Of a stretch of DNA of 64,000 bases, positions 1 to 11,267 are shown piece by piece. The notes below the pieces were generated by a model. The model searched no databases. It saw only the letters and a list, made by a program, of their open reading frames with translations, and was not told where the DNA came from. Within the stretch, counting starts at the first letter, position 1. Every line of letters begins with the position of its first letter. The stretch lies in assembly GCA_036971715.1 (NCBI GenBank), contig JAVHJL010000003.1:1860001-1924000 (forward strand), read 5' to 3'. A program made the position numbers and the translations under genes. The DNA is from Arthrobotrys musiformis (lineage: Eukaryota; Ascomycota; Orbiliomycetes; Orbiliales; Orbiliaceae).

Positions 1-260
1 TTGGTCATGTTTAACAACTCGATTGTTTAGCGGGAACGGAGACTCGGCATATCGTACGAAATGATATGCGACGCTAGCCAACTCTCTCGACTGGCGTACC
101 AGTGTAACGTTATTATGCCCGATGCAAAAATGTCAATTCTTTTGTACTAGCGAATGACCCTATGATTGCAAGAATAAAACATACATGAGTAACAATTAAC
201 TAAAGATAGATTAACCGTACAGGTACTAGGTTCAGTGTACGACGTATAACACTTCTGTAT

Positions 261-274
261 ATATATATATATAC
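261..274. repeat. short TA microsatellite
   Basis: A run of about seven TA dinucleotides lies just past the stop codon of the secreted-protein gene that follows on the minus strand. It falls in the presumed 3' UTR or terminator region. No function is claimed. Confidence 0.7.
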
Positions 275-288
275 CGGTTCCGCCAAAC

Positions 289-1488
289 TCAAATTTCAAT
301 AGGTTGCGGGGCTTCTTCATCACTACTTTTTTCTTGATAGCTCTCTTCGCTTTCACTGCTATCCAAATTCTCAGTGTCGCGTTTATAGTAGGAATGCTCG
401 CCGATGCCTTGTAACCCAGGTCCCAAGCTCATAAACCACCGATAGTCTCTTCGAGGCTGCGACGGGCCAGGTCCGTATAATGGTACTGCTGCATCCGGCG
501 CATATTCCGGCCGTTCGAACTCTGGAGGACCTCGACCCTCAGGATCATATACTCGACCGCGCCAAATCGTTCCAACCGGCAAGGGATGCTCGTTACCCCA
601 ACCGTCTGTCCACCAAGCGAGGGACAATCCGTCCAAAGTGGTAAACCTATGGTCTGGAAACCTTCGTTTAATCCAATTTGGAATCCTACTCAAAGCATCA
701 TAGATCTCCAATCCCTCTGGCCCGGTTATATCATCACGGTAGATGAATTTTTCCAATTCGACTTCACAGTAGCAGTTTAGCCAATTCGAACAGCGCATTA
801 CTGTCTCTGCGCTTTTACATCTGCCGGGAGGGAGTGTTTTCATCAGACCGGTTCGCGGGTCGCATTCGACGCAGTCTAAACACACTCCGCGGAGAACTTT
901 GTAGAATAAACCGGCGGTTTCGAGATTCTCGCCGGTCGCCGACGGGCGGGTTTTGGGGGTGGATTGAAAAGTGAGATATTGTTTGGGATCTTGGTTCATT
1001 CTTCTATCGGGATCCGGGCCATCGCCTATTATTTCTGAGAGAGTCGGACAGATGACCTTGAATTTGTAGAAGATGGAGGGCGAGATGTATCGGCCCTCTT
1101 TGGGGTCCGATTTGGATATTTCTTGATTTTGAACCGTCAGGTTTCCGATACTACCAGTCTCATTCGGGCTTAAGATATTTTCAGAATCTAGCGGAGCTGG
1201 TACTGGCATGGGAACATGTTGGATTGAGGTATTCAACGTGATTATCCCTGTTGCATCATTATCAACCAACCCCGTGCTGTTTAATACGGCGGGATATTTA
1301 GAGGTTGAGGTAGCGTCATGCTGTTCTTTGGCTTCATTGGGTGCTATTCGTTGATCATAGGTCGTAACATTCCCGGGTCTGCCATCTAGTTTAGGATCCC
1401 TAAGTGCAATCGACCTCGCATTGGAAACGAATAATAAACCAACGAATAGCCAATAAATTCTAGTCATTCGGTATTTAGAGCCCGACAT
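289..1488 (-). CDS. secreted cysteine-rich protein, unknown function
   Basis: A single open frame of 399 codons with no intron needed. The first methionine gives a short basic stretch followed by a hydrophobic segment (WLFVGLLFVSNARS), which reads as a signal peptide; a second Met seven codons in would give a more typical signal sequence. Residues about 35-130 are low-complexity and carry five N-glycosylation sequons (NVT, NST, NTS, NET, NLT). The middle holds eight cysteines in a compact pattern (ICP, then VCLDCVEC, GRCK, MRCSNWLNCYC), enough for four disulfides. It is followed by a Trp/Pro/Gly-rich segment and an acidic Ser/Glu tail. I infer an extracellular or cell-wall protein. I do not recognise the family and assign no enzymatic role. 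It stands alone beside a 2.7 kb spacer, a setting often seen for lineage-restricted secreted proteins. Confidence 0.75.
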   Translation of the reverse strand: MSGSKYRMTRIYWLFVGLLFVSNARSIALRDPKLDGRPGNVTTYDQRIAPNEAKEQHDATSTSKYPAVLNSTGLVDNDATGIITLNTSIQHVPMPVPAPLDSENILSPNETGSIGNLTVQNQEISKSDPKEGRYISPSIFYKFKVICPTLSEIIGDGPDPDRRMNQDPKQYLTFQSTPKTRPSATGENLETAGLFYKVLRGVCLDCVECDPRTGLMKTLPPGRCKSAETVMRCSNWLNCYCEVELEKFIYRDDITGPEGLEIYDALSRIPNWIKRRFPDHRFTTLDGLSLAWWTDGWGNEHPLPVGTIWRGRVYDPEGRGPPEFERPEYAPDAAVPLYGPGPSQPRRDYRWFMSLGPGLQGIGEHSYYKRDTENLDSSESEESYQEKSSDEEAPQPIEI

Positions 1489-4211
1489 GATAGCATACTT
1501 CTAATTTGATGAAAGTATCTTAGATATACCAATAGATTTGGAAGCCTGACCCCAAAAACACTTCGTTCGCGATTGAAGAGCTTGCCACAAATACGTTTCT
1601 AAATTGAGGTATTTCCTTGGAAGGCTTGTACGTAAATGGTTGTAGTAGTATATATTGATTTAAGGCATCAGGAAATACTCGCCCAATTATATCCTAGGAT
1701 ACTGCGGTTCCAATATATACCTAGACACATCAGAAATTCCAATATTACGGGGGGGGCGGAGATGCGGCTACCCCAACATAGAATAGAAGGGCTTAAGCTT
1801 TGCTCCGTATACCTACCTATCGCATCATGGTATCGATTAAGTACTTTGGGAATGATTGACTAGTTGGTTGTATCGCAATATCGACTGCGTTGATTAGATA
1901 TTAGTTGGTTGTATTGACTGCGTCTACAGCGCCGCACCCCGCTAGTTGTACTGCGGAGTGATCGATATATTAGTTGTATCAGTAAATTCAGGCTTTTTTA
2001 GGCACAATTATTGCACAAATTCGAAGTCCGAGATATTAAGTTGGCTGGTCGAGTCTGTCGCTAGTCAACGCTGAAATTCGTAAAGCAACGCACCGTTTCG
2101 AAATCTTGTTGTATTTCTTAATTTGGAACATGTTGCAACATTGCTTCCAACACATATAAAACCCGATCCTGATCGTATATCGTACTCTCGAAGACTGCGC
2201 ATGTACATGTGCACAGCACTTAAACCCAACTGTTACTTTTAATATTGTTCTTAGTTTGGCCTGAAGGTTTTATAAATATTTAATTGAATATACAGCATAT
2301 TATTAGTTTTTAATTTTTAAAAGTGTCACGAGAAAACAATGTATTATCTGTTGAGTTTCTAATAGAGCTAAGGTTTTTCTTTATGGGAGAACAGAGTTCA
2401 TACCTGCTCTAAACAGTCGGGTAATCTTATGGCAGTACAATATTCAATATTAGATTACTATTATCGATTGTATACATGTTTTTAGCATAAGAAATTCATA
2501 GATACGTCATAGTCACATATATACATAGGCAGCCCCGAGATCCATACAAACCCCTTAGTTAATATTACTAAACCGTTGCTTGTACAATTGTGATTTACTA
2601 CGATGTTGTAAAGCGGAGGGCAAGGGTTCCCAACTGTTTTCTGAAGCAGAAAATTCGCCTCATGATCAAGGGAGCTACAGATCTATAACAAACCAAGACA
2701 TCTTAAAACGCTTTACAGAATGCACATATGCCTCAGTATTCGGAACCGCCATCATGATATCAAGACCTAAAACATTGTCAGGATGCAATATCGATTTGCA
2801 GAATATGTTATCACCACTCTAACACTCATTGCGCCATGCATGATACAAATAATGTTGGCGCGTTCTGTATAATGCGGCATGACCGCCTTGAAACCAGTAG
2901 TTAGTTAATTGTTTGAGAAAGATTTGAAAAAAAAAAACATATGATAAAGCGATATTGCCTTGTACTAGGCCCGCGAGGCAAATAGTTCGAAGTCAGATAA
3001 AGAAGGCAAAGTTAAGACCGGAGTTTGCGTCGAGGTTAGCTTTTCTTGTATGCGCATATATTTATAGGTTTGGTCTTCAAAGTCGAAGCTTAGGCACAAG
3101 CGTGCATAGGCCACTAGCTGGGATTCCGTATCTGCGGATTTGATATAACGTATAACATTTCATGTGTCGACGTCATGAATTATCCGCACAGATTTGTTGG
3201 GTTGGATTTCGCCGCCTCTAAGAACAGTCCCTATCGACTCCACCAACGGATTCGGTAACCTTTAAGGTCTTCAGGGGCCTAGAATCTTTAGAAATCCTTA
3301 TTTCCGAATATTTCGTCCCAGTATTTCCTGGTGCTTTGTGGTTTTCTGGGTCGAAATTTTAGACTGGAAACTGCTAGTTTGGTGGATAGCCGATGCAGGA
3401 TCATGCTGAAATCTAAATGGTTCCTAACCTAGGATCCCGTTGATTAACATGTTAACATGTGCATGTTGTGTTATTATTTACCATGGAATGCAAGCTGCGA
3501 ATGTGGAAATTCGGATTTTATTTTCCTATTTCTAGAATTAATCCACAGAATTCTAGAATAGATCGATCGATCTCCCGTTGGTTTGTCGATTCTATGAGAG
3601 TAGCGGAAGTCAGATTGTTTTATTTCCATTTGATATTTAACGAATTTATCAATAACTTGCGACATATAATTGTTAGATCGAGACCTACAACTCTATCTTT
3701 TCCGCTGTCTTCCCCCCCCCACGGCAGTGTTCTCAAGTTTTATAATTTAAATATTTTCCAGGGGTATGAATGTTGTTATACATGAGTGATGGCATTTCCA
3801 ATTCCAGGGAAATCAGAGATCGGGTTTATTGTTCACTCAAGTACTGTCGGGATATACGCTAAATCTATAAGGTACAAAGCAGTGCCTAGGCTAGCAGCCC
3901 AATGCCAGGCACTCTGTTTCATGAAGTTGCCGTCAGGACCGGTTGGCCTGGTATTTGTCAAAACCGACTACATCTTCAATTTCTATGGTCTTCTCGAAAA
4001 AAGGGTGCCATACAAGCTTTATATTATAAGTCATTGGCGTCCCCTACCCCACCAGGAGGCAACCCAAATACAATCCGTTTCGCATTGTAGACTACGGTAT
4101 CCTTTCTGGGCACCTGACTCCAGAAAATCTTTGATACCTGGCAAGCTATATTGAATCAAGAATTTGTCGATATATCGGCGCCAATCGGACACTAATTACC
4201 ATTGTAAGCGA
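1489..4211. other. gene-free AT-rich spacer
   Basis: About 2.7 kb without a supportable gene. Open frames are all under 125 codons, mutually overlapping and without recognisable domains or splice logic. The sequence is AT-rich with short poly-A, poly-C and poly-G runs. No tRNA, terminal repeats or transposase remnant was seen. Confidence 0.6.
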
Positions 4212-5235
4212 TCATGTTGTGAAAGATTTCCTGTATGGGTTTGTACAATTGTACGTCCCGGGAAAGACAACAGAGGGGGCTTTCTTACGGTTATCGCATT
4301 GTGGTATATAGTCTAGACGGGCTCTGAGGAAGGGCGGGCCCCTGGGTGTACCAAAGGACATTTTATCCGAATACACTGTCCCCGCATAATCATGGCACGA
4401 TGTCACGAAATCCTCGGCCAAACTCTTCACAAATGCTTTCGCCGTTTGAACCTTCCTCTGTTGCTTTTTATCGTAATCCTCTCCGATGCCGAATATGTTC
4501 TCGCAGTCTTGAATCCAGACAGAGTCGTCACCTATCAGGTGAAGATCCCAAAAGTAGGATAGTTTACCATTCAACAGCAAGAAGGAAATCCAAAGTTCGC
4601 AGGAAACCGCGTCGAGCTGCTCAACATTGAGATCCCGTAATGTCGGCAAATTCTCCAAGGTGTTTTAATATATATTTTTCGCTTGCAATGTCGACAATGC
4701 CATTGGCTTTGAAATCCGTAGCCCGGAAGCGTTTCGTAAAGTACCGAACAGTTGTTTGCAACTTGGAGAGGTCTTTGATCAGATCCTGCCGGCGTTCATG
4801 GGAGACCGGTTGGTAATTTTGTACGGCCGTACCTAATGGATACTTTTGGTAGCCCGGATCAGGCCCAGATTCTGATTGCGATTGCTGAGGTGGGGGTTCC
4901 CGCCCTTCATTGACCAGTTCCTCCCATCGTCGTTTCTTCCACCGTAATTTAATGATTTTGTAAACTAGCCGTGATTGTAGGCTCGTTCCAGCCATCAAAG
5001 CCTTGAATAAAATGGATTGGCCATACTCGGACCCAGATACACTGCGAAAAGACTGACAAGTTTGGGAAAGAGCAATAATGGAGACCGGATCGATATCACC
5101 ACACCGCTCGAGCAGAATAAACTTCAGGTCGACGGGCAAATCGCTCAATTTCAGTGTCGCTTCTGAAGCCGGTTCCATGTTTATAGAGTCGGGGGGTTGG
5201 GAACCGTCGAATAAAATAATTGACAAGACGTTCAT
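4212..5235 (-). pseudogene. F-box-like protein gene with an apparent frameshift
   Basis: Two minus-strand frames abut. The upstream one (5235 to 4621) begins with an F-box-like segment (LSDLPVDLKFILLERCGDID, then SIIALSQTCQSFR), so the product would be a SKP1-binding adaptor of an SCF ubiquitin ligase. It stops at 4621. The coding sense continues one base out of phase from about 4658 to 4212, and a TAA lies immediately upstream in that second frame. Removing one G of the GG near 4659 would turn the junction into EKYILKHL-ENLPTLRDL, a natural helix, so a single-base insertion or a read error is the simplest reading. A 44-nt intron (GTCGAC...GGAG) is formally possible but has poor donor and branch signals. 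The start could be the first Met or the Met 19 codons in (MEPASEA). The second half has no motif I recognise. Confidence 0.55.
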
Positions 5236-5791
5236 TCAATATCTGATTAGAAGCCCAGCGCTAGCCATAACTCTGGGCAGGCGCACTATATGAAGGCTGA
5301 CGATCAGCCTTGTATGTTGATCATTTAGTTATCTTATATATAATTAGCCAGTCTAGACGTCTCAAGGCTAGATCATCTTATCTATCTACTTGTACCTACT
5401 TACAACGGAGTTCATAAAGAGTCTGATTTCTACCATCTTAAAACTTTTCTGTCAAAAAATATTTAAATTTAAATATTTGGAGCAGTTACGTTAGGACCCG
5501 AGTTTAGGATAGACCACATTTTTGTGTACTTGTTCCGTATTTACAACCTACTATCACATCCCTCCGCCCAAAATATAAATTCAAGTTCAAAAGCAATCGA
5601 ATGGTATGGGTGAAAGATGAGAAGACAACGCTATGCAATACAGGGTCAATGAATCAAAACATTCATAAAAAGATAAAAAAATAACAACAGGAGAGTAGGC
5701 AAAAGATAAAGTGGTCGCATAAAGGATCGTTGTAAAAAAGGGAAATTTCAAAATCGTCTCGTACATATACTATCCGTTATCGTAGTCCGGT
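5236..5791. other. intergenic spacer with 22-bp palindrome
   Basis: AT-rich spacer between the F-box gene promoter and the 3' end of the F-BAR gene. It contains a perfect 22-bp palindrome made of AAATATTT arms around TAAATTTA at 5457-5478. No coding signal was seen. Confidence 0.6.
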
Positions 5792-6532
5792 TTAACTAAA
5801 TGGTGCAAGGTAATTCGAAGGTACCAATCCTAAACAAGAGCCGTTAGCTATATAACCATGAATCGTGAATGAATTTTAGTTTACCTATATAGTCCCTTGC
5901 ATGAGCTCCAGGCGGTAGGTCGCATACAATTTCGGCCTCCCACCAGCCATCATCCTGTGTCCTCAGAATCGCTAAGACATCCATCTTCTCAAACGACAGC
6001 TCAATAGACTCTGTTGCATTGAAGGCATATCTCGCGCGGGCTATTTTCGTGTTAGCATAGATACTTGTGGCCAATCTAGTTTCGGGATTTTAGATACGCA
6101 CCATATTGAAGAACTGGCCTTCCGTCTCGACTATATTGTCTTGTTGGATCCGCGAGCTCAATCCCAGTTTCTTGCTCTGGCCCGCCAGGTAAAATCACCG
6201 CGCCTGTCTCAGCATTGAATCCAAATGAACTTCCTGGCCTCCCGTTCATAGTCATCCTACTTCCAGGCCGCATTTCAGCTTCCATGTTGGCACTAACAAA
6301 AGTATTACTGCTTTGCTGGCTGACAGGTCGGTTATCATTCATCATTCCTGAGGGGATCGGCGACGGCGTTGTCCCACGAAAGGCCATGCGGGGTGAGTTC
6401 TGCATAGTTGGTGGAACAGGGGATCTAGCCCTCATCGGAGCTGGCGAGGAAGACCTCATTTGATTGTGCATAGCAGGTGACACAGGACGGCTCATCTGGG
6501 CCGCTGGCATTTGAGGTCTCTGCATCTGGGCT

Positions 6533-6565
<33 letters not shown>

Positions 6566-9500
6566 AGCTGCTTTTGTCTTTGCTGATGGGCTTGCAACTC
6601 CCTTTGGTGTTGCTCCTCTTGTTGCTTCTGCATCTCCTTCTGTCGTTGCTCTTCTTGTTGTCGCCTCTGAATCTCTCTTTGGCGTTGCTCCTCTTGTTGC
6701 TTCTGAATCTCCTTTCGCCGTTGCTCTTCTTGTTGCTGCATCTGAATCTCTTTTTGGCGTTGCTCCTCTTGTTGTCTCTCCATTTGGCGTTGCCGTTCTT
6801 GGAGCTCAAGCTGACGTTGTTTCTCCTGCTGTTGCTTCTTCTGGAGTTCTCGAGCGGCTTGTTCTTCTTGCTCTTGCTTTAACTGTTGCTCTCTAAGCTG
6901 TTCTTTTTGCTGCTGCTCTCTGAACTGCTGCTCTCTTATCCGCTGCTGCTGTTGTTCTTGAGCCTGCTGTTCCTGTTCTTTGAGTTGCTGCTTCCGAGCC
7001 TCTTCCTCCCTCTGCTGTGCTTGGGCCAACTCCCGGGCTTGCCGTTCTCTAAGCTGCTGTTCTCTAAGCTGCTGTTCCTTGATTTGTTGCTCCCGAAGCC
7101 GTTCCTCCCTGAGCTGCTGCTCTTGCTCCCGGGCTCGTTGCTCCTGTTCCTTGAGTTGTTGCCTCCGGGCCTCTTCCTCTCTGAGCTGCTGCTCTCGAGC
7201 CCGCTGCTCTTGTTCCCTAAGCTCTTCCTCCCTAAGTTGCTGTTCTTGAGCTTGCTGTTCTCGGAGCAGCTGTTGCTTCTGGGCCTCTTCCTCTCTGAGC
7301 TGCTGCTCTCGAGCTTGTTCTCGGGCATACTGCTCTTTAAGTTGGGCTTCACGCTGTTCCTGTTGTCTTTGCATATCTAGCTGCTGTCGCCTTTGCTCGT
7401 CGGCTTTCCCTTGCTCTTCCATCTTTCTCTGATGTTCGAGCAATAGTTCCTGTTGCCTTTGAGCCTCTGCTTGAGCTCTGGCCTGTTGCTGTTGCTGTTG
7501 TTGCTGTTGTCGGCGCTGATTTTCAAGGGCTTCTGCTTCGGCAAGTGCACGAGCCTCTGCTTCTGCTTTAGCCTGTGCTTCCGCTTTTGCGCGAGCTTGT
7601 GCTTCGGCCTGGGCTCTAGCCTGCGCCTCCGCTTTAGCCTGCGCTTCGGCCTGGCTTCTAGCCCTGGCTTCAGCTTCGGCTTTTTCTCGTGCTTCGGCTT
7701 CTGCTTGGGCACGGGCCTGGGCTTCTCGAGCTTGCGCCTCAGCTTCGGCTCTGGCTCTAGCTTGAGCTTCTTGCTGGGCCTGCAACTCAGCTTGTGCTTG
7801 TGCTTGTCTCCGTGATTCCTCCTGCAGCAGCTGCTGCTGCTGTTGTTGTTGCAGCTGCTGCGGCCTACCTAAAAAAGAACCCTGTTGTCCTCTTTGGTTT
7901 GCAAGATATTGGGCCTGACGGGATGACGGTGACGGTAAAGGGGGTGGGCCAATGGCACTAACTGGCACAAGAGCGGTCATCGGGTTCGTTACCACGAGGT
8001 CCGGGTGGGGAGACTGGCTACGTTGAGGGATAGCGGGACTAGCGGATCTCTGTAGCGACTCGTTTGTAGGTGCGGAAGGGGATGGTAGAGCACGCTGACT
8101 TTGTTGACTAAGCGGCCTGTCGATGGTGTTGGACCTTTGACGAAGGTTTGCTTGAGGTTGACTGGGTGGGATGATTTGCTCGTTGTTGAGGAGATTTTGG
8201 GCTTTATTCACATATCGCTGGGTTGTTTTTTGCATTTGAGCTGATGTGAAAGCTGGAGGAGGCAGGCCTAGGCCGCTTTGCCTGGGGGGCTCCTGTCGAA
8301 CGGGAGGGGGCGCAGTTTGTTGTGGCGGAGGGGCTTGCTGTTGAGGAGCGGCCATGGGAGGGGCAGGACTCGGAGCTCTAGCTTGAGGAGTTGGTTGTCG
8401 TGATGGTGGATTCCCTGGGGGTGGGGCCATATAGCTCAAGTCACTCTGTGTTCTTTGAAGCTGTGGAGGAAAGTTTTCCCTCCCCCCGAACCCCGGAGTT
8501 GCCGGTGGAGCCGGTGTCTGGAGTCCGTAGAACCTGTCTGCGGTAGCTCTGGCATTTGTATTCACTCTTTTGTGAACCCCTTTCAGTTCCGCTAGAGCTT
8601 GGGCAATCGGGTCAAGGTCGATGTCGTCATCGATTGGAGGTGGAGGCTCCTCTGCCCTTGCGTGCTGACGAGGGTTTTGTTCATTGTTGGCCTGGCTTGC
8701 AGTGACATCAAACATATTCCCTCCAATATTCAGCATTACGCTCGCTCTTGGATCGATTGGCTCCGGCTCTGGCGTAGTCTCGAACTGATAGTTGGGAGCT
8801 GCACGAGGTGGTGGCTGAGATGGTAGTGCGCGCGTAGGTTGCTGGGGTTGGCCGTACTGGTATTGAGACTGCTGAGTCTGCTGTTGGGCAGTTTGGGGAG
8901 ACCATGTTTGCCTGTGAGCTGCTGGTGCAGTGGACTGTTGCTGCCTTGCCTGAGGATGCGGTTGAGGAGGTTGCTGGTAGTATTGTTGGTTCTGGGGAGG
9001 CATAGACTGCTGTGGTGGCGGCTGCTGCCATTGATTTTGTGGGGATTGCTGCTGATATTGCTGCTGGTTCATGGGTACCGTTTGAGGGTCGTGATATTGC
9101 GGCGACTGCGAGTAAGCATTTCGTCCGCGATCACGTTCCTTGTCCTTGCTCCTCCTTCTAAAGGGAGTATTGGCCAAGAACCCTTTCTTCTTGGTAGGAC
9201 TCCTCGACTCTGCTTGCTGCCGCTCATATGCTAATTGCTGTTGTACATGGTCGAAGGCGTCTCCAGAAGAAATGCTAGTAGGATTGGAGTACTCGCTACC
9301 ACCATAGCTGCTTAGGGGTCGAGGTTCTGGGCTACTGGCAGAACTAAGGTCAGATGGTTGCCGGCGAGAATACCTACCATCCCCGGGGTAATCGCTATAG
9401 GCAGATTGTCGACTCGGGGCTTGAGAGTATGCGCCATTGGAGTAGGGGTCTTGCCTTTGCTGTTCTCTGCTCTCTCTACTTCTGTGGGAATACGGATCTA

Positions 9501-11267
9501 CATGTCCTCTTGAATTGTCGTAGTGCCCGCTTCCCCTCGAAGATGCTCCGTGGTCTCTTTCCCTTTCCCTTTCCCTTTGACGTTCCATTTCCCTGTGTCT
9601 CTCCATTTCCCTCTGTCTCTCCATTTCCCTCTGTCTCTCCATTTCTCTCTGTCGCTCCATTTCTCTGTGTCGCTCCATTTCCCTCTGTCGCTCCATCTCT
9701 CTCTGTCTCTCCATCTCCCTCTCACGCTCATTTTCAAGCTCACGCTCTCTCTCCCTCTCCCTGTCTCTCTCTCTGTGTAGTTTGTTCGCAGTCCTATCAC
9801 TAGTTCCGCCGGTACTATAAAGTTCCTCGTCCTTAAAATCTGGTGCACTGCGTGATTTCCTCCGAGCCTCCTTCTCCTCTTTCGCCCTCCTCTTCTCCTC
9901 TTTCGCTTCCGAAAGGTCTGGTCTAGATCTCGACTTTTTTATCTTGGCAACAAGCGCTTCCGACCTTCTCTTAGCTTTGCTCGGAGCCTCGCGGCTTTGG
10001 CTTCGCCGGCTACGCGCAGAGGTCGTAACCGTTTCAGGGATGCCCACAGATTCTTCCTCGGGATCTTCAACAGATTGGTCGAGACTCATCGGCGGTGGGA
10101 TTGGAGATGCTGAACGAAATGATGGATTTCCCTCGCGGGGGAATTGCGCTAGACTATAGGATCCTTCTTCATCTATGGCCGACTGACCGTCATCAGATAG
10201 ATCCCCTCTACAGAAATTGATGTACTTTGGAGGATCTGGGATCTTTCCGCCCGTTCCTTTCGATTGAATGAAATGAATAATGTCCTTCTCCACTTCACAG
10301 TCTTCGAGAGAGCCACGGATCTTTTCGCAAGAAGCGTCGTCGGTAACGCAGACGGTGGAAGAAATGTTGGCAAAAGACCACAGACTAGCTTTGATGAAAT
10401 CCAACCTCTCCTCTTCGAGATCCTGGAATTTGTCGCATGCAGATTTCCAATCCCTATTCCAGCGAGCGGTTGTTTCTTCGAGGGTTTTGATTGCATTTTC
10501 GTACTCCGTATTTGAGGCGGTAAGTTGGACTTGGGTTTTTTCGAGTTTCGCCTTGTTCTTTCGCTCTTCTTGTCCCATGACCATATGACCTTGTGCCAAA
10601 TAGTTCTTGATGAGCAGACAATCCTTTTCGTAGCGGTCTCTGGTCTACATTCGTTTAGCCCTCATACCTTCTATCAAAACAACATTGTATTCCCTACCTT
10701 ATTGACAGAATTGGTCTGGGACATCTTCGACTTTAGTAGCTTCTCAACACCAAGCTGCACGATCTTCCGTCTCTCCCTCATGGCACCAGTAAATGCCGTC
10801 AAGGCATCGTCCAGCTCATTCTTCATCTGGGCGGCAACATTGGCATGTTGCTTCCCTATGGATTCCAGCTCCAATTTGACAATATCCAAGCTTGCCTTTA
10901 AAGATCCTGTTTCTTGAGACCCGAGGTTTTTGCGTGATAGGGCGAGAAGCTTCTTGGCGTATTCATCCTCAATGTTGGCTCGAGCTTTAAGAAAGAGAGT
11001 CGGGAATCAGCATGTCGCAGCGAGAAAAGGTCCAACCAGTGGGGTACCTTACTTGAATAGAATGATTTGAGCTCTTCACAGGTCGTTTTCGCACTGTGCA
11101 TACGCTCAAGGAGCGGCACGACACCGGCGTCATCCTTCCCCCAAAAGTTGTTGGCGACTATGCGAGACAAGATTAGTTCATGCGGTTGGCCGATGGAGCT
11201 TCGAAGGTGATGACGTACAGGATAAAGGCACTCCAGGGCCGCCGGATGCCCCGATTACGGCAGGCAT
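5792..11267 (-). CDS. Cdc15/Imp2/Hof1-type F-BAR and SH3 protein, very long
   Basis: Six coding exons: 11267-11219, 11157-11053, 10984-10698, 10644-6102, 6040-5885 and 5829-5792, totalling 1725 codons. The N-terminus joins to MPAVIGASGG...PLSFANNFWGKDD, the start of an F-BAR/FCH domain (residues about 15-260, continuing EDEYAKKLLALSRK and TRDRYEKDCLL). The C-terminal exons build an SH3 domain (about 1660-1725) with ALYDY-like ARARYAF, DDGWWEAE and GLVPSNYL. By family it binds curved plasma membrane and organises actin and formins at the cytokinetic ring or septum. The middle is unusual: an Arg/Glu/Met hexapeptide array (about 440-508), Gln/Pro-rich disordered stretches, and about 450 residues of Gln/Glu/Arg/Ala coiled coil (about 1070-1520). 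S. pombe Cdc15 is about 930 residues, so this protein is nearly twice as long. Final intron TGCTAAC branch and all junction phases agree. Symbol not assigned because the Cdc15 and Imp2 branches cannot be separated here. Confidence 0.9.
6535..7860 (-). repeat. low-complexity Gln/Glu/Arg/Ala coding tract
   Basis: Inside the F-BAR gene. It encodes near-continuous Gln-rich coiled coil: poly-Gln runs at both ends, an AEAQAR-like Ala/Glu/Arg hexad block (about 7540-7810) and repeated LREEQ/REQQL units (about 6880-7360). The opposite strand is free of stops for long stretches and reads as poly-Leu or Ser/Cys-rich frames; those are compositional shadows. Confidence 0.85.
9583..9726 (-). repeat. 18-bp coding minisatellite, 8 copies (REMERQ/H)
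   Basis: Eight tandem 18-bp units with the plus-strand core CTCCATTTCCCTCTGTCT lie in register within the F-BAR coding sequence. Each encodes a hexapeptide REMERQ or REMERH. Units differ by a few transitions. Because 18 is a multiple of 3, copy-number change would keep the frame and alter only the length of a charged helical segment. Confidence 0.9.

Noticed and set aside
5457..5478. Perfect 22-bp AT palindrome as a terminator or origin
   Set aside because: Pure A/T palindromes of this size are expected in AT-rich spacer; there is no supporting context for a function.
6477..7815. Long plus-strand Leu-rich and Ser/Cys-rich open frames
   Set aside because: They are complements of the Gln/Glu/Arg/Ala codons of the F-BAR gene; composition alone keeps them open.
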